Assembly: GCA_052390415.1 (NCBI GenBank)
Contig: JBQTGY010000108.1
Coordinates: 1 to 36,535 of the forward strand
Reading direction: 5' to 3'
DNA length: 36,535 bases
DNA from: JANNWF01 sp052390415
GTDB taxonomy: Bacteria; Pseudomonadota; Gammaproteobacteria; Xanthomonadales; Xanthomonadaceae
Below, piece by piece: positions 16,696-24,998 of the stretch. A model generated the notes under the pieces. It was not told the DNA's origin, made no database searches, and was given only the letters and a program-made list of their open reading frames with translations. Every line of letters begins with the position of its first letter. Position 1 is the stretch's first letter. A program made the translations under genes and the position numbers.

Positions 16696-16731
16696 TTAGC
16701 TAAGATTACTCGCTTCGCCGGTGACACTCAA
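16696..16731 (-). promoter_or_regulatory. Sigma70-type promoter and palindromic operator of the vapBC module
   Basis: On the minus strand TTGAGT (16731-16726) and TAATCT (16708-16703) are spaced by exactly 17 bases. The palindrome TTAGCTAA (16696-16703) starts at the last -10 base and lies within a wider CTTAG...CTAAG inverted repeat (16686-16704). This is where an antitoxin would be expected to repress its own operon. Because thyA and folA follow vapC without a gap, this promoter may also transcribe them. Confidence 0.55.
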
Positions 16732-16777
16732 ACAGTTGCCTCATATTCTCGGAAATCAGCGGCGCAAGCACCCACTC

Positions 16778-17650
16778 TCACGACACTGTGCGCAAGCAAG
16801 GTGCGCGCCAAGATAACCACAACAGCCACACGCCAACAGCAAGCAAGGGCAGACAAAGCAACTGCCCCATGGTCAGCCAACCAAACGCGAGAAAACCAAG
16901 CTGAGAATCCGGCTGACGAACAAACTCCACCGCGATGCGTTGAACGCCATATAGCACTGCAAACCAGCCCGCCACCGCGAATCGTTGCCTTGGCTTGCGG
17001 GAGTACAACAACAGGATAGTTCCCATGAGCAGCCCTTCCAACGCCGCTTGGTAGAGTTGCGAAGGATGTCGCGCGAGCCCGTCCAAGGCACCACTGGCTG
17101 CAGCGGCACGCAGGGACTCCACGCTCATGCCATGGAACTCGGCCGGCAACGAGGCCGGAAAAATCATCCCCCAGGAGACGTCGGTTGTGCGTCCCCAGAG
17201 TTCACCGCCGATGAAATTGCCGATGCGGCCCAAGCCCAGCCCAATCGGAATCAGGGGCGCCACAAAATCCAAGGTATCGAAGAGGTGGCGAGCATGCACG
17301 CGCGACCACCACAGCAGCGCAACCATGACGCCGAGCAAGCCGCCATGGAAGCTCATGCCGCCATCCTTGATCCGCAGCAGCATCATCGGGTCACGCAAGA
17401 GGTCGGCAAACGCATAGAACAGGACGTAGCCTATGCGACCGCCCAGCACCACCCCCAACATTCCGTAGAACATGAGGTCGCTGTAAGCGTCTTCGCTCAC
17501 ACCCGGAAAAAAACCCGCCCGAATGCGCTGGCGCCCGACCCACCATGCCAGCACGAATGCCAACAGATACATCACGCCATACCAATGAATGCCGTGTGGC
17601 CAGAACGGCAGATGCACGGCAATCGGGTCTATCGAGTGAATCCAGGGCAT
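16778..17650 (-). CDS. lgt: Prolipoprotein diacylglyceryl transferase
   Basis: This inner-membrane enzyme of 290 residues transfers diacylglycerol from phosphatidylglycerol to the lipobox cysteine of prolipoproteins, the first step of lipoprotein maturation. Family motifs include IHWYGVMYLLAF, GGRIGYVLFY, MSFHGGLLGV (His102, the conserved HGGL) and GRIGNFIGGELWGR (Arg142 region), and HPSQLYQAALEG. About seven hydrophobic segments are visible. The ATG at 17650 gives the usual N-terminus with a short lead before the first membrane segment. In related bacteria lgt is followed directly by thyA; here 92-104 bases and a toxin-antitoxin pair separate them. Confidence 0.97.
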   Translation of the reverse strand: MPWIHSIDPIAVHLPFWPHGIHWYGVMYLLAFVLAWWVGRQRIRAGFFPGVSEDAYSDLMFYGMLGVVLGGRIGYVLFYAFADLLRDPMMLLRIKDGGMSFHGGLLGVMVALLWWSRVHARHLFDTLDFVAPLIPIGLGLGRIGNFIGGELWGRTTDVSWGMIFPASLPAEFHGMSVESLRAAAASGALDGLARHPSQLYQAALEGLLMGTILLLYSRKPRQRFAVAGWFAVLYGVQRIAVEFVRQPDSQLGFLAFGWLTMGQLLCLPLLAVGVWLLWLSWRAPCLRTVS

Positions 17651-17682
17651 GGCGGAAGACGGGACTGGGGACTGGGGGTGAA

Positions 17683-17717
17683 GCGGCGCGCTTGCAAACC
17701 ACAGGTTTGCGCGCCGC
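17683..17717 (-). terminator. Strong GC-rich stem-loop between rlmI and lgt
   Basis: GCGGCGCGC plus AAACC on one side pairs with the complementary bases on the other, with a four-base bulge and a three-base loop (about 14 base pairs). No T-run follows, so it may be a factor-assisted terminator or a REP-like element. The surrounding 17651-17802 also holds short tandem copies of GGGACT and GGAACT and nothing coding. Confidence 0.4.
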
Positions 17718-17802
17718 TGAACGCCTGAGCGCTAAGCGCGAAGGCCGGGGAAGGGAATCGGGACCCGCGACTAGAAACTACACTGGAACTGGAACTGGAC
17801 TC

Positions 17803-19008
17803 CTAAACGGGCAGCACGCGGCAAATGTAACCCTTCAGATAGTCGGTCTCCGGAATGGCGGCCTGGATCGGATGATCGGGCGACTGTTGCAACTGACTCA
17901 ACACCTGCACTTGCCGATCCAGATGCCGCCCGCCGGCGTTGATCGCCTCCAGCAGCGCCGGCCGACCCATGTGATAGCTGCAGGATGCGGTTACCAGCAA
18001 ACCATCCTTTGCCAGCACCTGCATCGCCGCTTCGTTGAGACGGCGATAGCCCAGCGAACCTTGCTTGAAGTCCTTGCGCTTCTTCACGAAAGCGGGAGGA
18101 TCGACAATGACCACATCCCAACGCTCACGTTGCGCGCGCGCGGCCTTCAAATACTCAAACACATCGCCGCGCTCGCCGCGCACCTTGGCGGCGAGACCAT
18201 TGTCGGCCGCATTGCTGAGCACCGCCGCGATCGCATCAGCCGACGAGTCGACACAGGTCACTTCGCTGGCACCAGCTTGCGCGGCTCGCAAGCCCCAGGC
18301 ACCCACATACGAAAACAGATCAAGCACTCGCGCGCCCTTCACCCATGGCGTCATTGCCTCGCGATTGCTGCGCTGATCGTAAAACCAACCCGTCTTTTGC
18401 CCACCGATGATGTCGATGGCGAACTGCAAGCCGGCTTCACGCACCATGACGCGCTGTGGCAACTCGCCGGCGGCAATTTCGACGTAGCTCGTCAAACCCT
18501 CGATCTCTCGCGCGCTGCTGTCGTTCTTCCATACGATGGCAGCAGGCTTCAGCGCCGCGATCAGCGCGTCAATCACGACGCCCTTCAAGCGCTCCATGCC
18601 GGCGCTGGTGGCTTGCGCCACCAACACATCACCAAATCTGTCGACGGTCAATCCGGGAACGCCATCGCTCTCGCCAAACAGCAATCGATAGTAGGGCTCG
18701 CCATAGAGGCGCTCGCGCAGCGACAAGGCAACGTTCAGCCGGTGCACCAGCAGCGAGCGATCCAGCACATGGCAGCCGCGATCCATCAATCGCGCGCAGA
18801 TGAGACTTGCCGGATTGATGTAGCCACTGCCCACGGCATGGCCACCGGCATCAAGAATATTGACCGGATCACCAGCGGCAAACTTGTCCAGCGGTGAGCG
18901 CTTGGTATCGACTTCGTTGCTGAACACCCAAAGGTGGCCGGCGCGCAGACGTTTGTCTTCACCGCGACGCAAGAACAACGGCGGATAGTCCGGCAGGGAA
19001 ATGGTCAT
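17803..19008 (-). CDS. rlmI: 23S rRNA m5C methyltransferase RlmI-type (PUA + SAM methyltransferase)
   Basis: The 401-residue protein has an N-terminal PUA domain (about 9-80, with RLRAGHLWVFSNEV) and a C-terminal class I SAM-dependent methyltransferase domain. Typical parts are GLTVDRFGD, GQKTGWFYDQR, the SAM loop VLDLFSYVGAWGL, the VIVDPPAFVKKRKD motif, and TASCSYHM with the catalytic Cys. RlmI methylates one cytosine of 23S rRNA in E. coli; the same site is inferred here. The ATG at 19008 has no clear Shine-Dalgarno. It stands apart from lgt by a hairpin-containing spacer. Confidence 0.9.
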   Translation of the reverse strand: MTISLPDYPPLFLRRGEDKRLRAGHLWVFSNEVDTKRSPLDKFAAGDPVNILDAGGHAVGSGYINPASLICARLMDRGCHVLDRSLLVHRLNVALSLRERLYGEPYYRLLFGESDGVPGLTVDRFGDVLVAQATSAGMERLKGVVIDALIAALKPAAIVWKNDSSAREIEGLTSYVEIAAGELPQRVMVREAGLQFAIDIIGGQKTGWFYDQRSNREAMTPWVKGARVLDLFSYVGAWGLRAAQAGASEVTCVDSSADAIAAVLSNAADNGLAAKVRGERGDVFEYLKAARAQRERWDVVIVDPPAFVKKRKDFKQGSLGYRRLNEAAMQVLAKDGLLVTASCSYHMGRPALLEAINAGGRHLDRQVQVLSQLQQSPDHPIQAAIPETDYLKGYICRVLPV

Positions 19009-19047
19009 GAGATTGTTGATCCAAAAATCGAGCCGATCAGGCTCTTG

Positions 19048-19084
19048 CTTCCTCCCCCGAGGTTGGGAGAGGGCGGGGGAAGGG
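19048..19084. repeat. C-rich/G-rich inverted repeat
   Basis: CTTCCTCCCCCG is followed after about 14 bases by CGGGGGAAGGG, an imperfect inverted repeat like those scattered between genes in many proteobacteria. It lies downstream of terC and upstream of rlmI and might end the terC transcript. Confidence 0.4.
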
Positions 19085-19177
19085 CAAAGAGTGATGCTGA
19101 CGGTTGTAGCGACGGCAACTCTTCAACAATGGAACTGGAATCGCGCGAAGGCCGCCAACGGGAACAGATCCGAATGT

Positions 19178-19894
19178 TCAGTAAAGACGCGGTCGACGCG
19201 AGAGCATGTTGAGGACTTCAACCCCGACTGAAAACGCCATCGCAAAGTAGAGGTAGCCGCGCGGAATGTGAAAGCCGAAACCATCGGTAATCAGGGCGAC
19301 ACCCACCAGGATGATGAACGCCAGCGCGAGCATTTTTACCGTGGCATGCCGATCAATGAAATCACCGATCACATTGGAGAAGGCAATCATCACGCCGACC
19401 GCGATGATGATCGCCGCCACCATCACTGGAATCCACTGCACCATGCCGACCGCGGTAATCACCGAGTCCAGCGAAAAGACGATATCGATGACCGCGATCT
19501 GCAGGATCACGTGCATGAATACCGCCGACGGTCGTGTGCCGATTTCGGCTTCGTCGGGATAGCCTTGGATCGTCTCGCGGACTTCCAGACCTCCCTTGAT
19601 GAGCAAGAACAATCCGCCGCCGATCAACACCAGATCGCGGATGGACATGGGATTGCCAAACAGACTGAACAAGTCGCGCTGCATGCTCGCCAAAAACGCC
19701 AGCGACAACAGCAACAAGATTCGCGAAACACATGCCAGAGCGAGGCCAAACTTGCGCGCGGATGGCCGACGATCCGGCGGCAACTTGCTGACCGCAATCG
19801 AGATGAAGACGAGATTGTCCACGCCGAGCACGATTTCGAGCACGGTGAGGGTGAACAGGGCGACCCAAGCCTCCGGGTTAAAGAGCAATTCCAA
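19178..19894 (-). CDS. TerC family integral membrane protein
   Basis: With the start used here the protein has 238 residues and about seven membrane segments. TerC features are LELLFNPEAWVALFTLTVLEIVLGVDNLVFISI with the acidic GVDN in the membrane, LPPDRRPSARKFGLALACVSRILLL, and VIDIVFSLDSVITAVGM with a second acidic membrane motif. Family members are linked to metal (Mn2+) export or tellurite resistance; the substrate is not known here. I choose the TTG at 19894: it lies just after the dgkA stop, is preceded by TGAGG at six-base spacing, and gives the usual family N-terminus. The next upstream start, ATG at 19955-19957, would overlap dgkA by about 55 bases. Confidence 0.85.
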   Translation of the reverse strand: MELLFNPEAWVALFTLTVLEIVLGVDNLVFISIAVSKLPPDRRPSARKFGLALACVSRILLLLSLAFLASMQRDLFSLFGNPMSIRDLVLIGGGLFLLIKGGLEVRETIQGYPDEAEIGTRPSAVFMHVILQIAVIDIVFSLDSVITAVGMVQWIPVMVAAIIIAVGVMIAFSNVIGDFIDRHATVKMLALAFIILVGVALITDGFGFHIPRGYLYFAMAFSVGVEVLNMLSRRPRLY

Positions 19895-19902
19895 AGTCAG
19901 CC

Positions 19903-20286
19903 TCAGCCGTTGACCAATGCGGGCAGCAAATAACGAGGTGCGAGCAACAGGCCCCACACCAGCAGCACGTTGAGCATCAAAACAAAAACCGCGGCTGAAC
20001 CCATGTCCTTGGCGCGTCCGGCCAACTCATGGTGCTCTGCGCCGTAGCGTTCGATGAGAGCTTCCACTGCTGAGTTCAGCAGCTCAGCACTCAATACCAA
20101 CAACAGCGAGCCCACCAGCAACACTTGCTCAACGCTCGTCTGCCCCAGCCAAAGCCCGGCTGGCGCCAGAACGAGCAAGAGATATACCTCAAGGCGAAAC
20201 GACGCCTCGTGATACCAGCAGGCCCGCAGCCCCTTGAGCGACCAGATGGTGGCGTTGATGACACCGCGCGGCCCGCGCGGAATCAT
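19903..20286 (-). CDS. dgkA: Diacylglycerol kinase
   Basis: The 127-residue inner-membrane enzyme phosphorylates diacylglycerol to phosphatidic acid and recycles lipid made during envelope glycan synthesis. Motifs: HEASFRLEVYLLLVLAP, SAELLNSAVEALIERYG and HHELAGRAKDMGSAAV, which holds the catalytic and Mg-ATP binding residues. Three membrane segments are visible. E. coli DgkA has 122 residues. I start at the ATG at 20286 (MIPRGPRGVINATIWSLKG); the frame is open to 20352 but those residues lack family resemblance. terC follows within nine bases. Confidence 0.93.
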   Translation of the reverse strand: MIPRGPRGVINATIWSLKGLRACWYHEASFRLEVYLLLVLAPAGLWLGQTSVEQVLLVGSLLLVLSAELLNSAVEALIERYGAEHHELAGRAKDMGSAAVFVLMLNVLLVWGLLLAPRYLLPALVNG

Positions 20287-20482
20287 ACTGCCCGCGCTAT
20301 CGGCCACAGCACGTTGCCTGGCCTGAGCAAGCGCCAACAGAGAGCGACACATTCAGAAGTAGCAGAACGCGCATTGCGCAGCGAAATTCTCAGGGTGCCG
20401 GAATCGGCGGGCGTCATGATGACGTTGACGGCGCCTTGGAACAAGCGTGCGGGCGATCAACCCCGCTGACAACCCGATCAAA

Positions 20483-20512
20483 GGCGGGTCTCGGGCCGAG
20501 CGCAAGTCCGCC
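20483..20512 (-). terminator. Possible terminator hairpin after the porin gene
   Basis: On the minus strand GGCGG right at the porin stop pairs with CCGCC, enclosing a smaller CTCG-GCC-CGAG hairpin, and is followed by TTTG. The stem is short, so the call is weak. Confidence 0.28.
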
Positions 20513-21627
20513 TAAAATGCCCGCCTCACTTCCAAAAGCAGTCGCCGCAAGGTTTCGGAGGAGGCGTCTCGGCGCTCAACGAACAGGGTGCTGCGCAAAC
20601 TCCAGCCATTGTGCAAACCGTAGCCCACCCAAGGCATGGCGCCGCGGGCGAAGCTGTGGAACCACCAGTCGTCTTCATTGAAGGCTGCTTGCGCGGCATC
20701 GCGCTGAATGCGCTCGTAAGCAAAGCCCAGCTCCCAACCGGGCAGACTGTCGGCATCTCCATAGACCACGCTGCCACGCGCGCCATTCCGCTCATCATCG
20801 GCGCCGAGATTGCGCAGCAGATCCAGACGCGCGACCACCGCTTTTTCCCCGACCTGCCAGCGTCCGCCGAACTGCAGATCCAGCAATCGATAGTCGCTGG
20901 CCAATTGGTTACCAAACCGAAGATTGGTGCGCGTCAGCCCCTGCGCCGTGGCCTGACGCAGATCCGAAAAATCCAGATAGGCCAACTGTACATCGGCGGA
21001 AAAAGGGGCGCCTTCGTTGTAGGTCCACGCCAGTTGTGCGGCAGCAATCCGCGAGTCGTCTCCGTACAGATGATCGCCCGCGAAATAGCCTGCGGTCAGC
21101 CGCAGACCATCCGCACCGCGCAGCGACCACAGGTGATTGACGCTGAAACCCAGCGGTCGCAAGTCCGCGTCCCAGACCAAGGGCGTCAAGCTGAGTGGCA
21201 TGGAAGACTTGCCCACGGTCAACGCTGTGTTTTCCGACGGCAGCCAGCGCACAAAAGCTTGATCCAGACCGACCGCATCGCTGCGTTCGTTGTCATTGTT
21301 GCGGCGGTTGTCGACATTGCTGCCGCTCGCCAGATTGACCTTGGCAGCCAGCGCATATTCCCAGTTGTCACCGGCACCGCGCCAACCTATCCGCAGGCGT
21401 CCGCGCAGGCGCTCAACGTCGTCGCGGGCCGAAAATCCGGTGACGCGATCGCCGCGCAGGGCGACGTCACCAAACAGGCCGTGGGTAGTTGCGATTGCCG
21501 ACTCTTCCTCGTCCCAACCGGCCAACAAGGGATCGTCTTCCGCACCGCCCGTCTGCGCCATCGCCGCGCCGGTGCCCAACGCGCAGATGCAGGCGAACGC
21601 CAACCCATGGTCCCTCCCACTAAGCAC
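20512..21627 (-). CDS. Putative outer-membrane porin
   Basis: The 371-residue protein has a signal peptide (MLSGRDHGLAFACICALGTGAAMA, cleavage before QTGG) and alternating-residue beta strands throughout, ending in the C-terminal phenylalanine (LLLEVRRAF) needed for outer-membrane assembly. Segments such as VDNRRNNDNERSDAVGLDQAFVRW and GKSSMPLSLTPLVWD resemble alginate-type or phosphate-type porins in arrangement, but the substrate cannot be told. The start is the GTG at 21627, inside the end of the kinase gene: it has GGAGG six bases upstream and overlaps that gene by eight bases. A TTG at 21603 behind GGGAGGG is an alternative but gives a signal peptide without charged residues. It is the last gene of a three-gene operon. 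Confidence 0.8.
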   Translation of the reverse strand: MLSGRDHGLAFACICALGTGAAMAQTGGAEDDPLLAGWDEEESAIATTHGLFGDVALRGDRVTGFSARDDVERLRGRLRIGWRGAGDNWEYALAAKVNLASGSNVDNRRNNDNERSDAVGLDQAFVRWLPSENTALTVGKSSMPLSLTPLVWDADLRPLGFSVNHLWSLRGADGLRLTAGYFAGDHLYGDDSRIAAAQLAWTYNEGAPFSADVQLAYLDFSDLRQATAQGLTRTNLRFGNQLASDYRLLDLQFGGRWQVGEKAVVARLDLLRNLGADDERNGARGSVVYGDADSLPGWELGFAYERIQRDAAQAAFNEDDWWFHSFARGAMPWVGYGLHNGWSLRSTLFVERRDASSETLRRLLLEVRRAF

Positions 21628-24328
21628 GCAGCGCCTCCAGCTCACTGATGAGCGCGTCCAGACTGGCGTAGCGCTGCTCGCGGTCACGCGCAATGCAGCG
21701 CAGGATGATGGCTTCCAGTACACGCGGAATCTCTGGCCAGCTTGCCGAGGGTGGCGTCGGCGGCCCTTGCAATTGCGCGACGTAAAGCTCGACGGTCGTC
21801 GAGCCCTTGTAAGGCAACGTCCCCGAGAACATTTCGCACATCAACACGCCACAGGCGTAGATGTCGGCGCGGTGATCGACTTCTTCGCCCGCCAGTTGTT
21901 CCGGTGCCGAGTAGTGCGGCGTACCGACATACATTCCCGCTTCGGTTTGACCCGGTTCGGTACGTCGAATCGGCCTGGCGATACCAAAGTCCATCAGCTT
22001 GGCGTTGCCAGTGGCCTCCAGAATCAGATTCTCCGGCTTGATATCGCGATGCAGCACGCCCACTTCGTGCGCCGCACGCAGACCCGCGCACAGTTGCCGA
22101 GCAATTCGCAGAGCCGCGCTGTAGGGCACTCGCCCCGCTTGCGAGATCAGTTGCCGCAGGGTCATGCCGCGTACGTATTCCATCGAGATATAGGGCGAGC
22201 CCTGGAACTCACCGAAATCAAACGTGCGCAACACATTGGGATGGGTGATGCGACGTGCCAGCTTGAGTTCGCTCTTCAAGCGTTCCAACTGTTCGCCATC
22301 CAGCAATGCACTCGGCCGCAAAGTCTTGATCGCCACCACATCGTCCAGATCGAGATCGCGCGCCTTGTAGACCACGCCCATACCGCCGCTGCCCAGTACG
22401 GAGATGATCCGATAGCGTTTGTCGAAGGTGGCACCGGGGCGCAGGTCAAGTTGGCGCTTGCTGTCGCCGCCGGCTTGCGCAAGCGGCGTGCCGCTTACTT
22501 TCATCATCAGGGTCGGCATCGACCCGGCGGGCATGGCCAAGGCGTGCGGATCGGTGGGCATGTTGCCGGCCAGCTTGTCGGCGCTGATGCCGTAGAAAAC
22601 GCTGCCGCTGCGCGCGCCCTTGATGCGTTCCACTGCCTGCGGCGTTGACAGATTTGGAAGTGCTTCGCCCAGCCCCCGCGTCAGCAGCACATGACCCGGC
22701 GGACAATCCGCCAACAGGGCTTCAATCTGACGCACGGGCAAGCCCATGGCCAGCGGAAAACTGCTGTCTCCGGCACCGCTGTTGCCGGTCAGGACGTCTC
22801 CGGCCGCCATCGCCGCCGCCGCTTCCGGTGAGGTCTGCCACACGGAGTTGAGCCAACGCAGGGCATCCAGCGATGCTGCATCATCACCGTCATTGAATGC
22901 GGTGAGCAGCCGCGAACCGTTGGCGAATATCACGCGGCCGCCGTAGTAGGCCGCGCGTTGGGCAAGTCGGTGACTCCAGGCATCGATCTCCGCCACCGCT
23001 TCGGCCGGCGTCTGCAGGTCGATGGCACTGCCCAATGTGCGCAGCTCCACGGCAATCAACAAGCGTTGATTGCGCTCGGGCTCGACCAATTCCGACGGTA
23101 CCGAAACGCTGACTGCGCCTTGCACGGCTTCCTCCGCCGGGTCCGGCATCAAGCGTGAGAGCTGGGTGACGTAGGACTCGATATCGCGCTCACCGCGCAG
23201 GTCGGACAACAAGGAGTCGAAGGCCTGCGCCAGATCAGCCAATTCATCCTTGCCGCCGACGTTCAGCCGCGCCTGATAATCACCGGCGACTGCCGCCTTG
23301 GCGGCCGTGGCCATTTCAGTGAGTGGGCGCAAGCTGGCCTTGGCCAATAACAGGGAAAGTGGCAACGCGATGATCAGGGTGACCAAACCCGTGAGCGCGA
23401 CCGAATTGACGATGGCGCGATACCCTGCCGATGCCTGTTCGACCGAGGTCAGCTGCAATGCCGTGCCGATTTCCGGACCGCCTTCCGGGTCCAACGGTTG
23501 CAATTGGCCAACCCAACTCGATCCTCCCAAAGGCAGCTCCACTCGGGGCACCACGCGACCATCGCGTACCGCACTGCTGAGCCCCGACATGTCACTGGCC
23601 ATCGCTGCGCGCAGCGCCTCTAGGCTTTCGCCTTCTAGCGAGCTGCCAATGATTTCGACGCCCTCGTCGTTAGGCAGCAGAAAGGCGATGTCGGCGGCGC
23701 TGACGCGCCCCACTCGTTGCCCCAATCGATCATCTACCTGATTGGCGATGATAAGAAAGCCGATCAGGTCGGTGCCTTGTGCCAACGGCCAACTGGCGGC
23801 CTGGTAAAGCTTGCCTTCCAATCGCCAATAACCGCCTATCAGTGCCGGCGGGTCGATGGCCGAGCGCACAAAGGGATCGTCGGCAAAGTTCTGCGCAATC
23901 GCTTCGTATTGATCCGTACGCGCTAGCACTTCGGCTTCGGGATCCAGCACGATGCCAATATCAAAGCCGAACTGCTCTTTACGCTCGGTCAGCAGGTCTT
24001 GAATAGAGCGAGCGTCGGCATCGGCGTCAAACCCTAGCCGATCACCCTGCGCATCGGCAATGTATTTGACGAAGGCGGCGTCGGCCGCAATCAGCTGGAG
24101 CTTCAGCTGCACTTCTTCCTGCTGCCGCGTCGCAAACTCAAGCTGCAACTCGCCGCTGGCGGTCAGCGCTTTCTGCACCGATGCCGCGGCGATCCGCGCC
24201 CCTTGCTGCTGACTGAAAAACACCGCTGTTCCGACCGCAGCAGCAAGTAGCAGCGCCAGCAGCAGGAAAATCCGGATGGCCAGCGGCAACCGCCTACGCG
24301 GAGCCGGCATTTCAGTAGCGCTTGCCAT
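21620..24328 (-). CDS. Membrane sensor Ser/Thr protein kinase (CACHE-like, HAMP, cyclase-like, kinase)
   Basis: From the chosen start the protein has 902 residues. In order: a basic N-terminus, membrane segment (about 16-38), a periplasmic sensor region of some 270 residues that looks like a double CACHE/PAS-type domain, a second membrane segment (about 308-330), a HAMP linker (330-385), a region resembling a degenerate class III cyclase domain (about 420-560), and a kinase domain (about 638-902). The kinase has GSGGMGVVYKA, Lys667 (VAIK), HRD at 759-761 with DIKPEN, Asp779 of DFG, and APEQ, so it should be active. The start at 24328 has GGGAG eight bases upstream; in-frame ATGs at 24367 and 24310 are less well placed. 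The gene overlaps its upstream neighbour by 17 bases and the porin gene by 8. The periplasmic domain presumably senses a ligand handled by the two neighbours. Confidence 0.9.
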   Translation of the reverse strand: MASATEMPAPRRRLPLAIRIFLLLALLLAAAVGTAVFFSQQQGARIAAASVQKALTASGELQLEFATRQQEEVQLKLQLIAADAAFVKYIADAQGDRLGFDADADARSIQDLLTERKEQFGFDIGIVLDPEAEVLARTDQYEAIAQNFADDPFVRSAIDPPALIGGYWRLEGKLYQAASWPLAQGTDLIGFLIIANQVDDRLGQRVGRVSAADIAFLLPNDEGVEIIGSSLEGESLEALRAAMASDMSGLSSAVRDGRVVPRVELPLGGSSWVGQLQPLDPEGGPEIGTALQLTSVEQASAGYRAIVNSVALTGLVTLIIALPLSLLLAKASLRPLTEMATAAKAAVAGDYQARLNVGGKDELADLAQAFDSLLSDLRGERDIESYVTQLSRLMPDPAEEAVQGAVSVSVPSELVEPERNQRLLIAVELRTLGSAIDLQTPAEAVAEIDAWSHRLAQRAAYYGGRVIFANGSRLLTAFNDGDDAASLDALRWLNSVWQTSPEAAAAMAAGDVLTGNSGAGDSSFPLAMGLPVRQIEALLADCPPGHVLLTRGLGEALPNLSTPQAVERIKGARSGSVFYGISADKLAGNMPTDPHALAMPAGSMPTLMMKVSGTPLAQAGGDSKRQLDLRPGATFDKRYRIISVLGSGGMGVVYKARDLDLDDVVAIKTLRPSALLDGEQLERLKSELKLARRITHPNVLRTFDFGEFQGSPYISMEYVRGMTLRQLISQAGRVPYSAALRIARQLCAGLRAAHEVGVLHRDIKPENLILEATGNAKLMDFGIARPIRRTEPGQTEAGMYVGTPHYSAPEQLAGEEVDHRADIYACGVLMCEMFSGTLPYKGSTTVELYVAQLQGPPTPPSASWPEIPRVLEAIILRCIARDREQRYASLDALISELEALRA

Positions 24329-24998
24329 CGAGCGGTCTCCCGTAGGGTTTGCCGAATTTGTTTGCATGCGGGGGCACCTTGCGGGTGGTCAGCTCGATGC
24401 GAATGGTGACTTCGGATTGCAGCGCCGGATCCAGCATTTGTCGGGTGGGCGTACTGCGATCATGAAACACGACCAAACTGCCCTCGCCTGCCGGCAAGTT
24501 GCGCAAGGTGAATCGCCCTTGCGCGTCAGGACGCGCAAAGTAAGGCGTGTCGAGCACCAGAATGTGGGCGAACATCGAGTGGTGCACATTGCAGTACACC
24601 TTGACCAAGCCCGGGCGGGTAAAGGTGTGGGTGGCGCCCTCACCAGCACCATAGACCCCGGTATCAAATACGTTCCCGGTCGATGCGGAAAACGCGTTGT
24701 GCAGAATCACATCTTCGTTCGGAAACTGCACCGTGCTACCCATCGCGATAGGCAGAATGCGGGGCCAGAACTGTTTGCGGCGCGTGGTCATCACCGCGCG
24801 CTCGGCAGGGGGTTGAAACGTGGTCATGCCCTTGGGCCGAAAGTAAACCACGGCATCTTCGGCCTCATTGGCGCGCAGCGGCTTGCCGCCTGAAACCAAT
24901 TCAATCGTGCCCGTCACATCGGCGGCGAATCCGGGTCCGGCTCCTGCGAGCAACCCCAGCAACAAGCCGCGCAGCACGTTCCGCTTTGCATCCCGCAT
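24312..24998 (-). CDS. Exported cupredoxin-like protein
   Basis: The 228-residue protein has a signal peptide (cleavage near GFA-AD, residue 25-26) and a beta-rich domain with the ligand pattern of a type 1 copper site: His100 in VILHNAFS and Cys136, His139 and Met142 in VYCNVHHSM. Spacing Cys-X2-His-X2-Met is shorter than in plastocyanin. The part after residue 155 (GRFTLRNLPAGEGSLVVFHD) looks like a carboxypeptidase-regulatory/transthyretin-like fold. Copper binding is inference. The ATG at 24998 follows GGGGGG at about six bases. It is the first gene of an operon with a sensor kinase and a porin, and its end overlaps the kinase gene. Relatives are sometimes labelled methylamine utilization protein, without functional proof. 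Confidence 0.75.
   Translation of the reverse strand: MRDAKRNVLRGLLLGLLAGAGPGFAADVTGTIELVSGGKPLRANEAEDAVVYFRPKGMTTFQPPAERAVMTTRRKQFWPRILPIAMGSTVQFPNEDVILHNAFSASTGNVFDTGVYGAGEGATHTFTRPGLVKVYCNVHHSMFAHILVLDTPYFARPDAQGRFTLRNLPAGEGSLVVFHDRSTPTRQMLDPALQSEVTIRIELTTRKVPPHANKFGKPYGRPLDGKRY

Noticed and set aside
17545..18897. 450-codon plus-strand frame opposite rlmI
   Set aside because: Shadow of a well-supported methyltransferase gene in GC-rich DNA.
21290..22648. 452-codon plus-strand frame across the porin and kinase genes
   Set aside because: Crosses two real genes on the other strand and lacks any motif.
23669..23675. GTTAGGC heptamer as an integron core
   Set aside because: It is inside the sensor-kinase coding sequence and has no partner; it shows the heptamer also occurs by chance.
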